This document shows positions 12,694-14,701 of a stretch of DNA of 14,701 bases, one piece after another. Position 1 is the first letter of the stretch. Every line of letters begins with the position of its first letter. The notes beneath the pieces are model-generated. The model did not search any database. It was not told the origin of the DNA and saw nothing but the letters and a program-made list of their open reading frames with translations. A program made the position numbers and the translations under genes. The stretch comes from Hyphomonadaceae bacterium UBA2389 (GTDB lineage Bacteria; Pseudomonadota; Alphaproteobacteria; Caulobacterales; Aquidulcibacteraceae): positions 44,224 to 58,924 of the forward strand of contig DDSN01000012.1 in the NCBI GenBank assembly GCA_002343395.1, given 5' to 3'.

Positions 12694-14701
12694 ATGTCGC
12701 AACGACGCTGGAGTCTGGCCGCGTTGGCGCTCGCACCGCTTCTGGCGGTGGCGGCCTGCGACCAGATCGGTCAGGTGTGGCGTGATGTGACCGGCGCGGA
12801 GCAATCCGCCGAGCCGGGCCCGACGCCATTTGACGACGTGCCCCTGGAGGCTCGCGCGCTCGCGGGGTCGGTTCAACCGCAGGACGGCGTGGCCACGCTC
12901 CTGGCGCCTGAACCTGTGTTGATCGCGCCTGGCGAAATCCTGGTCGGTGCGCGTGTCGAGGCCGAACTCGCCGATACGGCCGCCGAAATGGGGCTCGCCA
13001 GCAGCTTCGTTCGCGCGTTGCGGGCTGAAGGAACCGAGGCGCTTGAGGAGTTGCCGCAAAACATGATCGAGCAAGTGCGCACGCGGGCGGAAGCCGAGGC
13101 GTCGGGCGCCGCGCGCGCGGCGGCGCGGGACCTGCTCAGCCGTTTGGGGGTGGAAGGCGAAATACAAGTACGTCCCGGCGGCGTGGTGACGATCAACATC
13201 GCCTCCGTCGGCGCGAGCCCGACATCGCTGCGGCTCTCGCAACAAGGCGCGCAGGCTGAGGCGCAGGCTGCGCCTCAAGAGCCGCAAGCAATCGAGTGGA
13301 ACGAGGCCGATCGTTGTCCGCGCATCGTGAGTCAGGCCCAGCTGGACGCTGACATCGCCTTGGCGACGCGCTGCGCCATCCAGCGTTTGGCGTCTTCGCG
13401 CCAGTTCGAATACGTCGAGCCCAACTACATCGCTTCGTCCGGCTTCTCGCTGCCGCCACGGCAGCAGCCGCAACCACGGCCGCCGACGACGACTCCGCCT
13501 GCGCCGAGCACAACAACTACGACCACGCCGCCGCCCACAACGACTGTGCCGCCGCCAGTGGAAGGGGGGCTTCCCAACGATCCATTGCTTGCCTTGCAGT
13601 GGCACTACCGCCCACGTGGAACCGGAGAGGGCCAATCCGCGGGCGGCGCGGGCTTCGTCTCATTCTGGGAGGCGCGGCAAACCGGCTCGCGCGCGGTGCG
13701 CGTCGCGGTTCTAGATACGGGCATAGACCTAACGCATCCGGATTTGCGCCAATCCGCGAACGTTGCCGCTGGCGTCGATCTGATCGTCAACGGCGAGCGT
13801 GGCGGCGATGGAGATGGCGTTGATGGCGACGCGCAGGACGCTGGCGACCGTTGCGGTACGGCAACCGAGAATTCATATCACGGAACGCACGTCGCGGGAA
13901 CGATTGGCGCGGCGACAACTAATGATCGCGTTGGCGTGGCCGGCGGCGCTTGGACCGTGACTGTTGTTCCGGTGCGCGTGCTGGGCCGGTGCGGCGGCGA
14001 ACTGGCTGACATCGTGTCTGGAATTCGCTGGGCGGCTGGCATCGCGCCAGCCGTCAATGCGGCGGGTCAGCAAATCGTCAATCGCAATCCCGCCGACATC
14101 ATCAACATGAGCCTCTCGATCCAGGCGCCTTGCCCGGCTTCGATGCAGTCGGCGATCGATGCGACGGTTGCGCGAAATGTCGTGGTTGTCGTGGCCGCTG
14201 GCAACAAGGCCAACCAAGCGTCGCTTTATGCGCCAGCGAACTGCAACAACGTCGTGGTCGTCGGCGCCAGCGATGGGCGCGGCGGCTTGGCGTTTTACTC
14301 AAACTTTGGCGCGCAAGTGGACCTGCTTGCCCCCGGCGGCGATGTGTTCGCCGACGCCGACGCGGACGGCCGGCCTGATGGCGTTTTGTCGACGCGCGCT
14401 ACCGCCGCCGGCTGCTATGATCCGCTCAACCAGAACTCGACGGAGCGTTGCTACTACTCATTCCTGCAAGGCACATCGATGGCGGCGCCGCACGTGTCGG
14501 CGGCGCTTGCCTTGCTCGCGGCGCAGTCAGGATTGCGCGGGCGCCCGCTTGAGGATGCGTTGTTCACGCGCGCCTTGGCGCCGCACCCTGAGAACTTCGC
14601 CGAAATAGAGTGCGCGCGCTCCCGCAACGCGACGCCAGTCGCGCCTGGATCGCCGACTTGCGCGAGGCCAAGCGGACGAGGCGCGCTTGATCTGACGCGG
14701 G
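12694..14701 (+). CDS. Subtilisin-like (S8) serine protease lipoprotein, 3' end outside window
   Basis: 669 residues visible with no stop before the window ends. ATG 12694 has GGGGAG about eight bases upstream. The signal peptide ends in a lipobox, AVAAC (Cys22), with Asp at +2. A pro-region follows, with PGEILVGARV and an Ala/Glu-rich helix and ending in FEYVEPNY (238-245), the motif that closes I9-like prodomains. A Pro/Thr/Gln linker (about 250-289) leads to the catalytic domain, which begins NDPLLALQWHY. The triad is intact: Asp341 (AVLDTGIDLTHPDL), His396 (YHGTHVAGT) and Ser595 (GTSMAAPHV), with oxyanion Asn504 (AAGNKAN). An acidic Gly/Asp loop (370-385) may bind calcium. Several Cys suggest disulphides outside the cytoplasm. 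Expected to be a membrane-anchored, periplasmic or surface endopeptidase activated by self-cleavage; substrate unknown. Confidence 0.95.
   Translation, partial: MSQRRWSLAALALAPLLAVAACDQIGQVWRDVTGAEQSAEPGPTPFDDVPLEARALAGSVQPQDGVATLLAPEPVLIAPGEILVGARVEAELADTAAEMGLASSFVRALRAEGTEALEELPQNMIEQVRTRAEAEASGAARAAARDLLSRLGVEGEIQVRPGGVVTINIASVGASPTSLRLSQQGAQAEAQAAPQEPQAIEWNEADRCPRIVSQAQLDADIALATRCAIQRLASSRQFEYVEPNYIASSGFSLPPRQQPQPRPPTTTPPAPSTTTTTTPPPTTTVPPPVEGGLPNDPLLALQWHYRPRGTGEGQSAGGAGFVSFWEARQTGSRAVRVAVLDTGIDLTHPDLRQSANVAAGVDLIVNGERGGDGDGVDGDAQDAGDRCGTATENSYHGTHVAGTIGAATTNDRVGVAGGAWTVTVVPVRVLGRCGGELADIVSGIRWAAGIAPAVNAAGQQIVNRNPADIINMSLSIQAPCPASMQSAIDATVARNVVVVVAAGNKANQASLYAPANCNNVVVVGASDGRGGLAFYSNFGAQVDLLAPGGDVFADADADGRPDGVLSTRATAAGCYDPLNQNSTERCYYSFLQGTSMAAPHVSAALALLAAQSGLRGRPLEDALFTRALAPHPENFAEIECARSRNATPVAPGSPTCARPSGRGALDLTR

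Overview
The window is high-GC, densely coded DNA with an alphaproteobacterial look. The gene content (alpha-2-macroglobulin/PBP1C pair, membrane AraC regulator beside a fatty-acid hydroxylase, EF-hand proteins, Ala/Glu/Arg-rich coiled coils) would fit the Caulobacterales/Hyphomonadaceae. That placement is an impression from protein style, not a computed assignment. No rRNA, tRNA, CRISPR, insertion sequence or phage gene was seen.

Layout. (1) 2-5007, plus strand: a tight operon holding the C-terminal part of a thioester-type alpha-2-macroglobulin, penicillin-binding protein 1C (pbpC) and a small lipoprotein, with starts coupled to the preceding stops. This is an envelope defence and peptidoglycan-repair module. 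(2) 5004-9181, minus strand: a DUF1330 protein, a sterol-desaturase/fatty-acid-hydroxylase family enzyme, an AraC-family regulator with a membrane N-terminus, and a secreted EF-hand protein. Threaded between them are three tiny 30-31 codon genes, absent from ordinary ORF calls, which encode related hydrophobic peptides. (3) 9362-11886, plus strand: an OmpR-type response regulator and its histidine kinase, divergent from the EF-hand gene across a 12-bp-arm inverted repeat. (4) 11893-12585, minus strand: an unrecognised protein with an internal duplication. (5) 12694-14701, plus strand: a subtilisin-like (S8) protease lipoprotein that runs off the window.

The most unusual content is the peptide family. 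Each member has a matching C-terminal block (LxQAAxIxA), the same upstream element (GCATCC, 15-16 bp, GCATCT, placed 39-42 bp before the ATG) and its own GC-rich hairpin terminator built on AAGGCGCGG. A terminator with a fragment of a fourth unit lies between two of them. They look like independent, co-regulated transcription units that have spread by local duplication. One ends just 31 bp before the AraC regulator gene.

The second notable theme is the EF-hand protein and the divergent sensor kinase. Both carry a long Ala/Glu/Arg coiled coil, a short RITVI-like strand and a proline-rich tract in the same order, outside the cytoplasm, so the EF-hand protein may be the kinase's partner or ligand.
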